Both the position numbers and the translations under genes were made by a program. The notes under the pieces are model-generated. The model saw nothing but the letters and a program-made list of their open reading frames with translations. It was not told the origin of the DNA and did no database searches. Positions 25,506-36,256 of a stretch of DNA of 36,611 nt are shown piece after piece. Numbering within the stretch: the stretch's first letter is position 1; each line of letters begins with the position of its first letter. Source of the DNA: an uncultured Gammaproteobacteria bacterium (GTDB taxonomy: Bacteria; Pseudomonadota; Gammaproteobacteria; DRLM01); assembly GCA_947259075.1 (NCBI GenBank), contig CAMYKQ010000022.1:1-36611 (forward strand), read 5' to 3'.

Positions 25506-26168
25506 ATGGGTACACCCGCACCGCCTCGCCATTCCCCGCCGCCCTCCTTGGCTGAAAGCCTGGCGCAGGGCGTGGCCGCCTTGCATTTGAATGTGTCCGC
25601 CGAGGCGCGGGCGGATCTGCTGGCGTTTATCGCGCTGATGGACAAATGGACTCGGGTCTATAACCTCACCGCGGTGCGTTCGCGGCGCGAGATGCTCAGC
25701 CGCCACGTGTTCGATAGCCTGGCGGTGGTGCCGCATATTCAAGGGCCGCGGGTGCTCGATGTGGGCAGCGGCGCCGGTCTGCCGGGCATCCCTCTCGCCA
25801 TAGTCTTGCCCGATGTCCACTTCACCTTGCTCGACTCCGTCGCCAAAAAGACCCGTTTCATGGTGCAGGCGGTGGGGGAGCTGGGCCTGGGCAATGTCGC
25901 GGTGGAGCATAGCCGGGTGCAGTCCTACGAGCCGGGTCCGGTATTCGACACCGTGATCTCCCGCGCCTTCAGCGATATCAATCAATTTATTTCTTTGGCG
26001 GGGCAGCTGTGCCGTCCCGGCGGGCAATTGCTGGCGATGAAGGGCCGCGATCCCGAGCGTGAGTTGAGCGCCTTGCCCGCCGGCTTTGAGGTGACCGCCA
26101 TCACCGCGTTCAGCGTGCCGGGCTTGGACGAGGCGCGTTGCGTGGTGGCCTTGCGGCGGATGAGTTGA
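25506..26168 (+). CDS. rsmG: RsmG (GidB), 16S rRNA m7G527 methyltransferase
   Basis: RsmG methylates N7 of G527 in 16S rRNA using S-adenosylmethionine. The 220-aa protein has the SAM-binding motif VLDVGSGAGLPG (about 83-94) and family segments NLTAVRSRREM and SRAFSDI, close to the usual length. The N-terminus is Pro-rich and slightly extended. The ATG at 25506 has only a weak SD. It lies 32 bp after the HDOD-GGDEF copy 2 and may be co-transcribed with it. A weak hairpin with a T-run follows it. Confidence 0.95.
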   Translation: MGTPAPPRHSPPPSLAESLAQGVAALHLNVSAEARADLLAFIALMDKWTRVYNLTAVRSRREMLSRHVFDSLAVVPHIQGPRVLDVGSGAGLPGIPLAIVLPDVHFTLLDSVAKKTRFMVQAVGELGLGNVAVEHSRVQSYEPGPVFDTVISRAFSDINQFISLAGQLCRPGGQLLAMKGRDPERELSALPAGFEVTAITAFSVPGLDEARCVVALRRMS

Positions 26169-26175
26169 GCCCGTA

Positions 26176-26211
26176 AGCGCGCCGTAGGCGGCGGGGCCCG
26201 CGCTTTTTCTT
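26176..26211 (+). terminator. Possible terminator after rsmG
   Basis: AGCGCG (26176-26181) can pair with CGCGCT (26199-26204), and the stem is followed directly by a T-rich run (TTTTTCTT). The stem is short and the loop long (17 bases, itself GC-rich), so termination may be partial. It lies 8 bases after the rsmG stop and would separate rsmG from parA. Confidence 0.4.
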
Positions 26212-26400
26212 CAAAGCCGCTCACCGCTTGGTCCTTGAGCGATCTCGAGGTTTTCGCCGCGCTTAACAATCTGGTTCGCGCTTCTTCCCCACGGCCCAGC
26301 CGCGGATTCGCGCCGCGGTGATTTTTCGTGGCGCCGCGCCCGCGGCAGCGGCGGCGAGGCGCGTCGTGGAATGTGAGGTGGCGCCGCCCGCGCCCTGCCG

Positions 26401-26406
26401 TATAAT
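26401..26406 (+). promoter_or_regulatory. Consensus -10 box upstream of parA
   Basis: TATAAT is a perfect sigma70 -10 box, 42 bases before the TTG start of parA. No good -35 lies 16-18 bases upstream. A TG dinucleotide sits 3 bases upstream of the box, slightly too far for a classic extended -10. The start point would be near 26412. Confidence 0.45.
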
Positions 26407-26447
26407 CCCCGGACCATCATCACGGCTTCATTACACAGGGCACGGGT

Positions 26448-27263
26448 TTGAGCAGGATCATCGCCATCACCAATCAAAAGGGCGGCGTGGGTAAGACCAC
26501 CACCTCGGTCAATTTGGCGGCCTCGCTGGCGGCCACCAAGCGCCGGGTGTTGCTGATCGACCTCGACCCGCAGGGCAACGCCACCATGGGCAGCGGCGTG
26601 GATAAACGCACGGTGGCGGCCTCGATGTACGATGTGCTGGTCGAGGGGCGCGACATCCGCGCCGTGGCGCTGGCGGCCGGGGCGGCGGGCTTCAGCCTGC
26701 TGCCCGCCAATGACGACCTGACCGGCGCCGAGATCGCCATGCTGGAATTGCCGCAGCGCGAGCAGCGTCTGAAGCAGGCGCTGGCGGCGGTGGCGGCCGA
26801 CTACGATTACATCCTCATCGACTGTCCGCCGTCCTTGAACATGCTGACCCTCAATGCCTTGGTCGCGGCCGAGGGCGTGCTGATCCCGATGCAGTGCGAG
26901 TATTACGCGCTGGAGGGCTTGTCGGCACTGATGAAAACCGTGGACAAGATCCGCGGCAGTCTCAACCCGCGGCTGCAAGTGGAGGGCGTGCTGCGCACCA
27001 TGTTCGACCCGCGCAACAACCTGGCCAACGACGTCTCCGCGCAGTTAGTGGCGCACTTTGGCGAGCGCGTCTACCGCACGGTGATCCCCCGTAACATCCG
27101 CGTCGCCGAGGCGCCCAGCCATGGCTTGCCGGTGCTGCTTTATGATAAAACCTCTCGCGGCGCTCAAGCCTATCTGGCCTTGGCGGGTGAAGTTCTCCGG
27201 CGGGCGCAACAGGCGCGTGCCGTGGCCGCTACGCCCGCCGCAACCCACGACCAGCTCAACTGA
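26448..27263 (+). CDS. parA: ParA (Soj) chromosome-partitioning ATPase
   Basis: ParA is a deviant Walker-type ATPase that binds DNA non-specifically and moves ParB-parS complexes. The 271-aa protein starts (f)M-SRIIAITNQKGGVGKTT. The deviant Walker A KGGVGKTT (11-18) keeps the signature Lys, and motifs LIDLDPQGN and LIDCPPSL complete the ATPase. The start is a TTG (26448), because the conserved sequence begins two codons later and no nearby in-frame ATG or GTG exists. Its TGA overlaps the parB ATG by one base, so translation is probably coupled. The pair lies between rsmG and the atp operon, the usual origin-proximal arrangement. Confidence 0.95.
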   Translation: MSRIIAITNQKGGVGKTTTSVNLAASLAATKRRVLLIDLDPQGNATMGSGVDKRTVAASMYDVLVEGRDIRAVALAAGAAGFSLLPANDDLTGAEIAMLELPQREQRLKQALAAVAADYDYILIDCPPSLNMLTLNALVAAEGVLIPMQCEYYALEGLSALMKTVDKIRGSLNPRLQVEGVLRTMFDPRNNLANDVSAQLVAHFGERVYRTVIPRNIRVAEAPSHGLPVLLYDKTSRGAQAYLALAGEVLRRAQQARAVAATPAATHDQLN

Positions 27264-28159
27264 TGGACAAAAATATGGTGACGAAAAAGCGTGGCTTGGG
27301 CCGCGGATTGGATGCGCTGCTCGGTAATCTCGAGCCTGCCCTCGCTGCGCCCGCCGTCGCCGGCAAGCCGCCGCAGGACAGTGAGTTGCGCAAACTGCCG
27401 GTGGAGTTGATCCGCCGCGGCAAATATCAGCCGCGGGTGGACATGCACACCGAGAGCCTCGAAGATTTGGCCAACTCCATTCGTGCCCAAGGCGTGGTGC
27501 AGCCCATCGTGGTCAAGCCCGACGGCAAGGGCGAATATGAAATCATCGCCGGCGAGCGGCGCTGGCGCGCGGCGCAAATGGCCGGGCTGCAAGAGATTCC
27601 GGCGGTGGTGCGCGACGTGCCCGATAAAACCGCCATGGCCATGGCGCTGATCGAAAACATCCAGCGCGAGAATCTCAACCCCATCGAAGAGAGTAATGCC
27701 TTGCAGCGGCTCATCAATGAATTCAGCCTCACCCATCAAGAGGTGGCCGAGGCGGTGGGGCGCTCGCGCGCGGCGGTGTCGAATTTATTGCGTCTGCTGG
27801 AATTACACGAGGACGTCAGGCGCATGCTGGAACGGCGCGAGCTGGAGATGGGCCACGCCCGCGCCCTGCTGGCTTTAAAAGGCGCGGCGCAGCTGACGGC
27901 GGCGCGCGAGGTAGCGGCCAAAGGCCTGTCGGTGCGCGAGACCGAGCGCTTGGTGCGGCGCCTGCTGGCCGGCGCGGAAACCCGCGCGGCGGTGAAGAAG
28001 CCCGGACTCGACCCGGACATCCGCCGTTTGCAGGAAGACCTGTCGGAAAAATTGGGCGCCGGGGTGGAGGTGGCGCACGGCGCCAAGGGCAAGGGCAAGC
28101 TGGTGATTCATTACAACAGCCTCGACGAGCTCGAGGGCATCCTCGCGCATATCAAATAG
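27263..28159 (+). CDS. parB: ParB (Spo0J) partition protein
   Basis: ParB is a CTP-dependent DNA clamp that loads at parS sites and spreads along DNA. The 298-aa product has a basic N-terminus (KKRGLGRGLDALLG) that contacts ParA. The CTP-binding boxes include GERR (97-100) and ENIQRENLNP (131-140). A helix-turn-helix lies at about 156-178 (THQEVAEAVGRSRAAVSN) and a C-terminal dimerisation domain follows. A possible downstream start (ATG at 27275) would remove four residues. No parS-like 16-mer was recognised in this window, so its loading sites are probably elsewhere. Confidence 0.95.
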   Translation: MDKNMVTKKRGLGRGLDALLGNLEPALAAPAVAGKPPQDSELRKLPVELIRRGKYQPRVDMHTESLEDLANSIRAQGVVQPIVVKPDGKGEYEIIAGERRWRAAQMAGLQEIPAVVRDVPDKTAMAMALIENIQRENLNPIEESNALQRLINEFSLTHQEVAEAVGRSRAAVSNLLRLLELHEDVRRMLERRELEMGHARALLALKGAAQLTAAREVAAKGLSVRETERLVRRLLAGAETRAAVKKPGLDPDIRRLQEDLSEKLGAGVEVAHGAKGKGKLVIHYNSLDELEGILAHIK

Positions 28160-28558
28160 CCAGCCGCCGTGTTGCGGCGCGATGCCGCGGATTAACTTCA
28201 CCTGCCGGGGCACGGTAAAGAAGGCGGCAGCGTGCCACCTTGGGCCGGCGCTGAATGAAGCGGGCGTTACTTGCGCGGCGTGCGATCGGGGTTGGCATCT
28301 TGGCGGCGGACCGCGCCGGGCGGCCGATGTTTGCGATGTGTTGCGGCCCTTAGGAAGCCTTCGTCCCCGTGCGTGACCCCGGTCTTGTGACCTTGATCCT
28401 TTTTTGCAGCGGACGTCCCGTGTCCGCTCCAGCGCATTACTTCGCAGCGTCCCCGCGCGGGTTCATGCCGCTGCGCGGCTACCGCGCGGCTTCATGCCTT
28501 CGCTTTGTCCTCCTTTGGCGCGGCGTGCGTAAGCGGCCGGGACCCCGTTGTTTTCACA
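28160..28558. other. Gene-free region between parB and the atp promoters
   Basis: No convincing gene is visible here. Open frames are short, lack SDs and show no family signature. Short GC hairpins occur, such as CGCCG-TGTTG-CGGCG just after parB, GCGGAC-N7-GTCCGC near 28409 and GC-rich palindromic sequence near 28455-28495, but none has a proper T-run. It may hold a parB terminator of another kind or simply be spacer. Confidence 0.6.
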
Positions 28559-28587
28559 TTGACCCTTCAGAATGAGTCTTTTATACT
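28559..28587 (+). promoter_or_regulatory. Upstream sigma70 promoter P1 of the atp operon
   Basis: TTGACC (28559-28564) and TATACT (28582-28587) are separated by exactly 17 bases, a near-consensus sigma70 promoter. The predicted start is near 28594, giving a leader of about 100 bases before the first atp-operon start codon. Confidence 0.75.
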
Positions 28588-28636
28588 GCGCCCGCCCGAA
28601 GGCAAGGGAGCGGGTGCTGGCCGAGGGGTCGCGCGC

Positions 28637-28665
28637 TTGCGGCAAGGTCCTTGCTCGCTTATACT
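28637..28665 (+). promoter_or_regulatory. Proximal sigma70 promoter P2 of the atp operon
   Basis: TTGCGG (28637-28642) and TATACT (28660-28665) are also 17 bases apart. The -10 box is identical to that of P1, 78 bp upstream. The predicted start near 28672 leaves a leader of about 24 bases before the ATG at 28696. Confidence 0.65.
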
Positions 28666-28695
28666 CTCGCGCCTGTTTTACGGGTCCCTTCGCTC

Positions 28696-28899
28696 ATGCA
28701 GAAGTCAAAGGGAAGCGGGATGTTGCTGGTGGGTGTCGGCACCCATCTCGCCGCGATGGTGATTACCGGCTTCGCGCTGGGCTTCGCCCTGGATGTGTGG
28801 CTGGATACGCGACCGCTTTTAATGTTGTTGCTGGGCGCGTTGGGTTTCGTGGGCGGCATCATCAAGGCCCACCGGCTCTTGAGCGACGGGCTGAGATAG
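28696..28899 (+). CDS. AtpZ/AtpI-family small membrane protein
   Basis: This 67-aa protein has two hydrophobic helices (about 10-34 and 38-57) separated by WLDTRP, the typical ATPase-gene1 (AtpZ-like) pattern: GxxxGxxLD-W-L-T-P-x-x-x-x-x-G-x-x-x-G. Such proteins are encoded at the head of many F-type ATP synthase operons and have been linked to assembly or Mg/Ca handling. I set the ATG at 28696 because it gives the family N-terminus and sits just after promoter P2. An upstream in-frame TTG overlaps the promoter. AtpI follows three bases after the stop codon. SD support is weak. Confidence 0.78.
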   Translation: MQKSKGSGMLLVGVGTHLAAMVITGFALGFALDVWLDTRPLLMLLLGALGFVGGIIKAHRLLSDGLR

Positions 28900-28902
28900 A
28901 TT

Positions 28903-29289
28903 TTGAACGCCGACACAAGTGAGATTGGTAGCGCCACACGCCGGGTCCTCGGACTTCAAGTGATCGCGCTCCTGCTGGTGGCGGCGGGTTTTTTCGTGTT
29001 TAAGGGGCAGTGGGAAGCGTTGTCGGCCGTGTACGGCGGCTTGATCAGCGTGCTGGTCGCTTTTCTCCTGGGCCGGGGTGTCGCCCGGGCAGCGGGCGCG
29101 GCGCCGCAGGACCACAAAAGAAGCCTGGTGATGCTGTATTTAGGCGCCGCCCAGCGTTTCGTGCTGGTGGGCGTGTTGTTCGCCGCCGGTTTAGCGGCCT
29201 TTAAGCTGCTGCCCTTGGCCATGATTGCCGGGTTCGGCGCGGCGCAATTGATATTCATCGTCGCCATGCGCGGTGGCGGGCGGAACTAG
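28903..29289 (+). CDS. atpI: AtpI, ATP synthase accessory membrane protein
   Basis: This 128-aa protein has four hydrophobic helices (about 17-35, 39-57, 78-98 and 101-121), the standard AtpI topology. AtpI helps assemble the c-ring of F1Fo ATP synthase. The start is a TTG (28903), three bases after the preceding gene's stop; GAGATAGA upstream is a modest SD. The next in-frame methionine lies far inside. The rare start may keep expression low relative to the structural subunits, a pattern seen for accessory genes. The gene sits between the AtpZ-like gene and atpB. Confidence 0.87.
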   Translation: MNADTSEIGSATRRVLGLQVIALLLVAAGFFVFKGQWEALSAVYGGLISVLVAFLLGRGVARAAGAAPQDHKRSLVMLYLGAAQRFVLVGVLFAAGLAAFKLLPLAMIAGFGAAQLIFIVAMRGGGRN

Positions 29290-29296
29290 TTTTTAA

Positions 29297-30157
<861 letters not shown>

Positions 30158-30208
30158 TTTTTAACGTTGACCGGTTTGCTGTTTTGATTATTTGATACTT
30201 GGTTATTT

Positions 30209-30229
30209 TTTAAGGAGGTAATGCTAATG
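30209..30229 (+). promoter_or_regulatory. Perfect Shine-Dalgarno that sets the atpE start
   Basis: TAAGGAGGT (30211-30219) is a full complement of the 16S rRNA 3' end. It lies too close to the ATG at 30221 (two bases after GGAGG-T) but seven bases before the ATG at 30227, so the second ATG is the likely start. A U-rich leader (TTATTTTT and TTGATTATTTGATA) precedes it, recalling translational enhancers of highly expressed c-subunit genes. Confidence 0.8.
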
Positions 30230-30520
30230 ACACCCGAAATGATTTCCATGATTTACGCCTACACCGCCGTTGGCGTTGGCGTGATTCTAGCCGCCGCCGG
30301 TCTCGGTTCCGCCATCGGTTGGGGCCTGATCTGCGCCAAGACCCTCGAAGGTATCGCGCGTCAGCCGGAAATGCGTCCCGCGCTGATGACCAATATGTTC
30401 ATCTTCGCCGGTTTGATGGAGTCTTTCCCCTTCATCATCTTGGCGTTCGCCATGTGGTTCCTGTTCGCCAACCCCTTCGTCGGCGCTCTGCAATCGGCCT
30501 TGGGTGCCGCTGGCGTCTAA
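30227..30520 (+). CDS. atpE: AtpE, ATP synthase subunit c
   Basis: This is the c-ring subunit, 97 aa from the second ATG. It is a two-helix hairpin. Helix 1 is Gly/Ala-rich (about 10-40). The polar loop is ARQPE (44-48). Helix 2 (about 55-85) carries the ion-binding carboxylate Glu65 (GLMESFPFI), not the Asp seen in E. coli. In my alignment to Na+-type rings, the helix-1 Gln32 position is Trp here, so a Na+ site is unlikely and proton use is inferred. The strong SD suits the high copy number needed for the ring. Confidence 0.94.
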   Translation: MTPEMISMIYAYTAVGVGVILAAAGLGSAIGWGLICAKTLEGIARQPEMRPALMTNMFIFAGLMESFPFIILAFAMWFLFANPFVGALQSALGAAGV

Positions 30521-30570
30521 GAAAGTTGCTTGACGTTATCGCGACGTCATAACTCGACGAGGAACTGAAC

Positions 30571-31041
30571 GTGAATATTACAGCAACCCTCATTGCGCAG
30601 ATTGCCGCCTTCGTGCTGCTAATCTGGTTCGTCAACAAGATGCTGTGGGGCCCGGTGACCAAGGTCATGACGGACCGCCAGAAGCGGATTGCCGACGGCT
30701 TGGCCGCGGCCGACAAGGGTCAGCACGAATTAGTGCGTGCCGAAGAGCGGGCCAAGGAATTGCTCCGCGACGCCAAGGCTCAAGCCGGCGAAATCATCGC
30801 CCAAGCTGAAAAGCGCGGCGGCGAGATCGTCGAAGAAGCTAAGGGCGGTGCCCGTGCCGAAGCCGAACGATTGGTCAACGCCGCCAAGGCGGAGATCGAG
30901 CAAGAGGTCAATCGCGCCAAGGAGCAACTGCGCGGGCAAGTGGTGTCGGTGTCGGTGGCGGGTGCCAAGCGTATTCTCGCCAAGGAAATCGATGCGAAAG
31001 CCCACGGCGATCTTCTCAAAGATCTCGTAGCGCAGATTTAA
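30571..31041 (+). CDS. atpF: AtpF, ATP synthase subunit b
   Basis: Subunit b is the peripheral stalk. The 156-aa protein has one N-terminal membrane helix (about 5-22, [19 protein letters not shown]) and a long charged coiled coil to the C-terminus, ending in the region that binds subunit delta. The start is GTG (30571) with GAGGAA seven bases upstream. Position between atpE and atpH and length are typical. Confidence 0.95.
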   Translation: MNITATLIAQIAAFVLLIWFVNKMLWGPVTKVMTDRQKRIADGLAAADKGQHELVRAEERAKELLRDAKAQAGEIIAQAEKRGGEIVEEAKGGARAEAERLVNAAKAEIEQEVNRAKEQLRGQVVSVSVAGAKRILAKEIDAKAHGDLLKDLVAQI

Positions 31042-31056
31042 CGGACCGGGATATTT

Positions 31057-31593
31057 ATGGCAGAGAAAACCACCATCGCGCGCCCCTATGCCCAGGCCGT
31101 TTTTGAGCTGGCTCAGGCGCGCAAGGAATTACCGCGCTGGTCTGAGACGCTGCAAATGGCCGCGGCGCTGGTGTCGGATGAACGCGTCGGCGCCCTGGTG
31201 GGTAATCCGCGCGTGTCCAAGACCCAGCTGGCCGAGTTGATTGTTAGTATCGGCGGCGAGCGCTTCAGCGAGCAGGCGCAGCATCTGCTGCACTTGCTGG
31301 TGGAGAACGGCCGTTTGAGCGTGCTGCCGGAAATCGCCGCGCTGTACGAGACCTACCGCGCCGACGCCGAGCGTACCGTCGAGGCGCAGTTGATCTCCGC
31401 CTTCGCGGTTGATGAGGCGCAGAAGCAGCAGGTGGCGGCGGCTTTGAAAAAACGTTTGGGACGCGATGTGACGGTGAGCTGCCAGGTCGACGAAAGCCTA
31501 TTGGGTGGTGCGATCATTCGCGCGGGTGATTTGGTAATTGACGGATCCGTAATAGGCCAGTTGGCGAAGCTCGAAGTAGCTTTGGCCCGCTAA
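31057..31593 (+). CDS. atpH: AtpH, ATP synthase subunit delta
   Basis: Subunit delta (OSCP-like) joins the F1 head to the peripheral stalk. The 178-aa product begins with TTIARPYAQAVFELA, the conserved N-terminal helix. It ends with DESLLGGAIIRAGDLVIDGSVIGQLAKL, the conserved C-terminal signature (shown in parts: GGAIIRAGD, IDGSV). It is 15 bp after atpF and 21 bp before atpA. Length is normal. Confidence 0.95.
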   Translation: MAEKTTIARPYAQAVFELAQARKELPRWSETLQMAAALVSDERVGALVGNPRVSKTQLAELIVSIGGERFSEQAQHLLHLLVENGRLSVLPEIAALYETYRADAERTVEAQLISAFAVDEAQKQQVAAALKKRLGRDVTVSCQVDESLLGGAIIRAGDLVIDGSVIGQLAKLEVALAR

Positions 31594-31614
31594 GCCCGGA
31601 AGAGGACTTAAAAA

Positions 31615-33156
<1,542 letters not shown>

Positions 33157-33170
33157 GAGGACTTTAGCTA

Positions 33171-34031
33171 ATGGCGGTTGGAAAAGAGATACGTACGCAG
33201 ATCAAGAGTATTAAAAATACTCAGAAGATCACGCGCGCGATGGAAATGGTGGCGGCGAGCAAGATGCGCAAGGCGCAGGAGCGCATGCGCGCCAGCCGTC
33301 CCTATGCGGAGAAAATCCGCGCCATCGTCGGCCACTTGGCCCAGGCGCATCCCGAGTATCATCACTCCTTCATGAAGGAGCGTGAGGCGAAGCGGGTCGG
33401 CATCATTATCATTTCCACCGACCGCGGACTGTGCGGCGGCCTCAACACCAACGCCTTCAAGGCCTCGTTGACGGCCCTGCGCGAATGGCGGGAACAAGGC
33501 GCGGACGTGGATGTGTGCACCATCGGCGCCAAGGCCGAGGCCTTCTTCAAGCGTTTGCGCAGCAGCATCGTCGGCCACGTCTCCCATTTGGGCGACGCGC
33601 CGAAGATCAGCGATCTGATCGGCACGGTGAAGATCATGCTCGACGCCTACAACGAAGGCCGCATCGACCGTCTGTTCGTGGTGTACAACCAGTTCGTCAA
33701 CACCATGACGCAGAAACCCCAGGCCCTGCAGTTGCTGCCGATCAAGGGCGAGGTGGACGAGGCGCTCAAGCATCATTGGGACTACCTCTACGAGCCCGAG
33801 GCCAAAGAGGTGCTGGACGATTTGCTGATGCGTTACATCGAATCCCTGGTGTATCAGGGCATGGTGGAAAACATCGCCTGCGAACAAGCGGCGCGTATGG
33901 TGGCGATGAAGGCGGCCTCCGACAACGCCGGTGATTTCATTTCGGATTTGCAACTCGTTTACAACAAAGCCCGTCAGGCGGCGATCACGCAGGAGATTTC
34001 CGAGATCGTCGGCGGCGCGGCGGCCGTATAG
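33171..34031 (+). CDS. atpG: AtpG, ATP synthase subunit gamma
   Basis: Gamma is the rotor shaft. The 286-aa protein has the conserved N-terminal helix ([23 protein letters not shown], in parts: [19 protein letters not shown]), the motif [11 protein letters not shown], and a C-terminal helix with [10 protein letters not shown]. It follows atpA by 14 bp. The next gene is 184 bp away, a gap filled by two palindromic repeats, which is unusual inside an atp operon. Confidence 0.97.
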   Translation: MAVGKEIRTQIKSIKNTQKITRAMEMVAASKMRKAQERMRASRPYAEKIRAIVGHLAQAHPEYHHSFMKEREAKRVGIIIISTDRGLCGGLNTNAFKASLTALREWREQGADVDVCTIGAKAEAFFKRLRSSIVGHVSHLGDAPKISDLIGTVKIMLDAYNEGRIDRLFVVYNQFVNTMTQKPQALQLLPIKGEVDEALKHHWDYLYEPEAKEVLDDLLMRYIESLVYQGMVENIACEQAARMVAMKAASDNAGDFISDLQLVYNKARQAAITQEISEIVGGAAAV

Positions 34032-34048
34032 AGAATTTTTTTTACCAA

Positions 34049-34086
34049 CTCCCCCTCTCCCTCTGGGAGAGGGTTAGGGGTGAGGG
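34049..34086. repeat. Palindromic repeat, copy 1 (after atpG)
   Basis: The 38-base unit starts CTCCCCCTCTCCC, has the arms ccctctccc (34053-34061) and gggagaggg (34065-34073) around a TCT loop, and ends TTAGGGGTGAGGG. It begins 18 bases after the atpG stop, behind a run of eight T. Copies 2 and 3 share the unit almost exactly. It is a REP-like element of a kind common in proteobacterial intergenic DNA. Confidence 0.85.
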
Positions 34087-34120
34087 CTGCTGGAGTGTAC
34101 TGCAACATAATTTAGAACCA

Positions 34121-34158
34121 CTCCCCCTCTCCCTCTGGGAGAGGCTTAGGGGTGAGGG
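34121..34158. repeat. Palindromic repeat, copy 2 (before atpD)
   Basis: This is the same 38-base unit as copy 1, in the same orientation, differing by one base (GAGGC for GAGGG in the right arm). The two copies are separated by 34 bases, and copy 2 ends 57 bp before the atpD ATG. Confidence 0.85.
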
Positions 34159-34194
34159 GATCAGGACCCCCGCGTAGCGGACAAACCGATTTAA

Positions 34195-35595
<1,401 letters not shown>

Positions 35596-35615
35596 ACAAA
35601 ACATCTTTTTACCAC

Positions 35616-35652
35616 CTCCCCCTCTCCCTCCGGGAGAGGGCAGGGGTGAGGG
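35616..35652. repeat. Palindromic repeat, copy 3 (after atpD)
   Basis: This 37-base copy of the same unit has the loop CCC/TCC region changed to CTCC-GGGAG and CAGGGG instead of TTAGGGG. Like copy 1 it starts about 20 bases after a stop codon (atpD) and follows a T-run plus ACCA. The orientation matches the other two. Confidence 0.85.
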
Positions 35653-35745
35653 GGTAGAAAGCAACCGCAAGGCATCGATGCCGCGTAGTCTCAGCATGCT
35701 TCTGGCAACGGAAGCCTGAAGTAGCGGCAAGCAGAGAGAAGATAT

Positions 35746-36171
35746 ATGGCCATGACCATGCATGTCGACATCGTCAGCGCGGAAGCGGAGATCTACTCCG
35801 GCCCCGCCCATATGGTGTTCGTGCCGGCGGTGATGGGTGAGGTCGGCATCATGCCGCGCCACACCCCGCTGCTCACCAAGATCAAACCCGGCGAAGTGCG
35901 CATCCGCACCCCCGAAGGCACCGAAGAATTCTTCTTCGTCTCCGGCGGCATGCTCGAAGTGCAACCCCACGTCGTCACCATCCTCGCCGACACCGCCGCC
36001 CGCGCCAAGGACATCGACGAGGCCGCCGCCATCGCCGCCAAGCAGCGCGCCGAGCAGGCATTGAAGGACCAAAAAGGCGAGATCGACCTCGCCCAAGCCG
36101 AAGCCGAACTGGCCGAAGCCATCGCCCAGCTCAAAGCCATCCAAAGTCTGCGGAAGAAGGCGGGGCGGTAA
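35746..36171 (+). CDS. atpC: AtpC, ATP synthase subunit epsilon
   Basis: Epsilon is the central-stalk and regulatory subunit. The 141-aa protein has the N-terminal beta-sandwich ([33 protein letters not shown]) and a C-terminal two-helix region rich in Ala/Glu (about 90-138), which can inhibit the enzyme in related systems. The ATG at 35746 has AGAGAAG upstream; ATGs at codons 3 and 5 are alternatives. It is the last gene of the operon, followed by a strong terminator. Confidence 0.95.
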   Translation: MAMTMHVDIVSAEAEIYSGPAHMVFVPAVMGEVGIMPRHTPLLTKIKPGEVRIRTPEGTEEFFFVSGGMLEVQPHVVTILADTAARAKDIDEAAAIAAKQRAEQALKDQKGEIDLAQAEAELAEAIAQLKAIQSLRKKAGR

Positions 36172-36195
36172 GAGTAAAGACAGATGTGAATCCGG

Positions 36196-36226
36196 AAAGG
36201 CCGCTTGATGCGGCCTTTTTTGTTTT
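36196..36226 (+). terminator. Intrinsic terminator of the atp operon
   Basis: AAAGGCCGC (36196-36204) pairs with GCGGCCTTT (36210-36218) around a TTGAT loop, and is followed by a T-run to TGTTTT (36226). This is a textbook rho-independent terminator, 25 bases after the atpC stop. Confidence 0.92.
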
Positions 36227-36256
36227 AGGACACTCCGGCTTTCCTGAGCGCAAGTT

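Noticed and set aside
28409-28428. Hairpin GCGGAC-N7-GTCCGC considered as a parB terminator
   Set aside because: The T-run lies before the stem rather than after it on the plus strand, and the minus strand has A rather than T after the stem.
28182-28645. Short open frames between parB and the atp promoters
   Set aside because: They lack SDs and family motifs, and some run through the predicted promoters.
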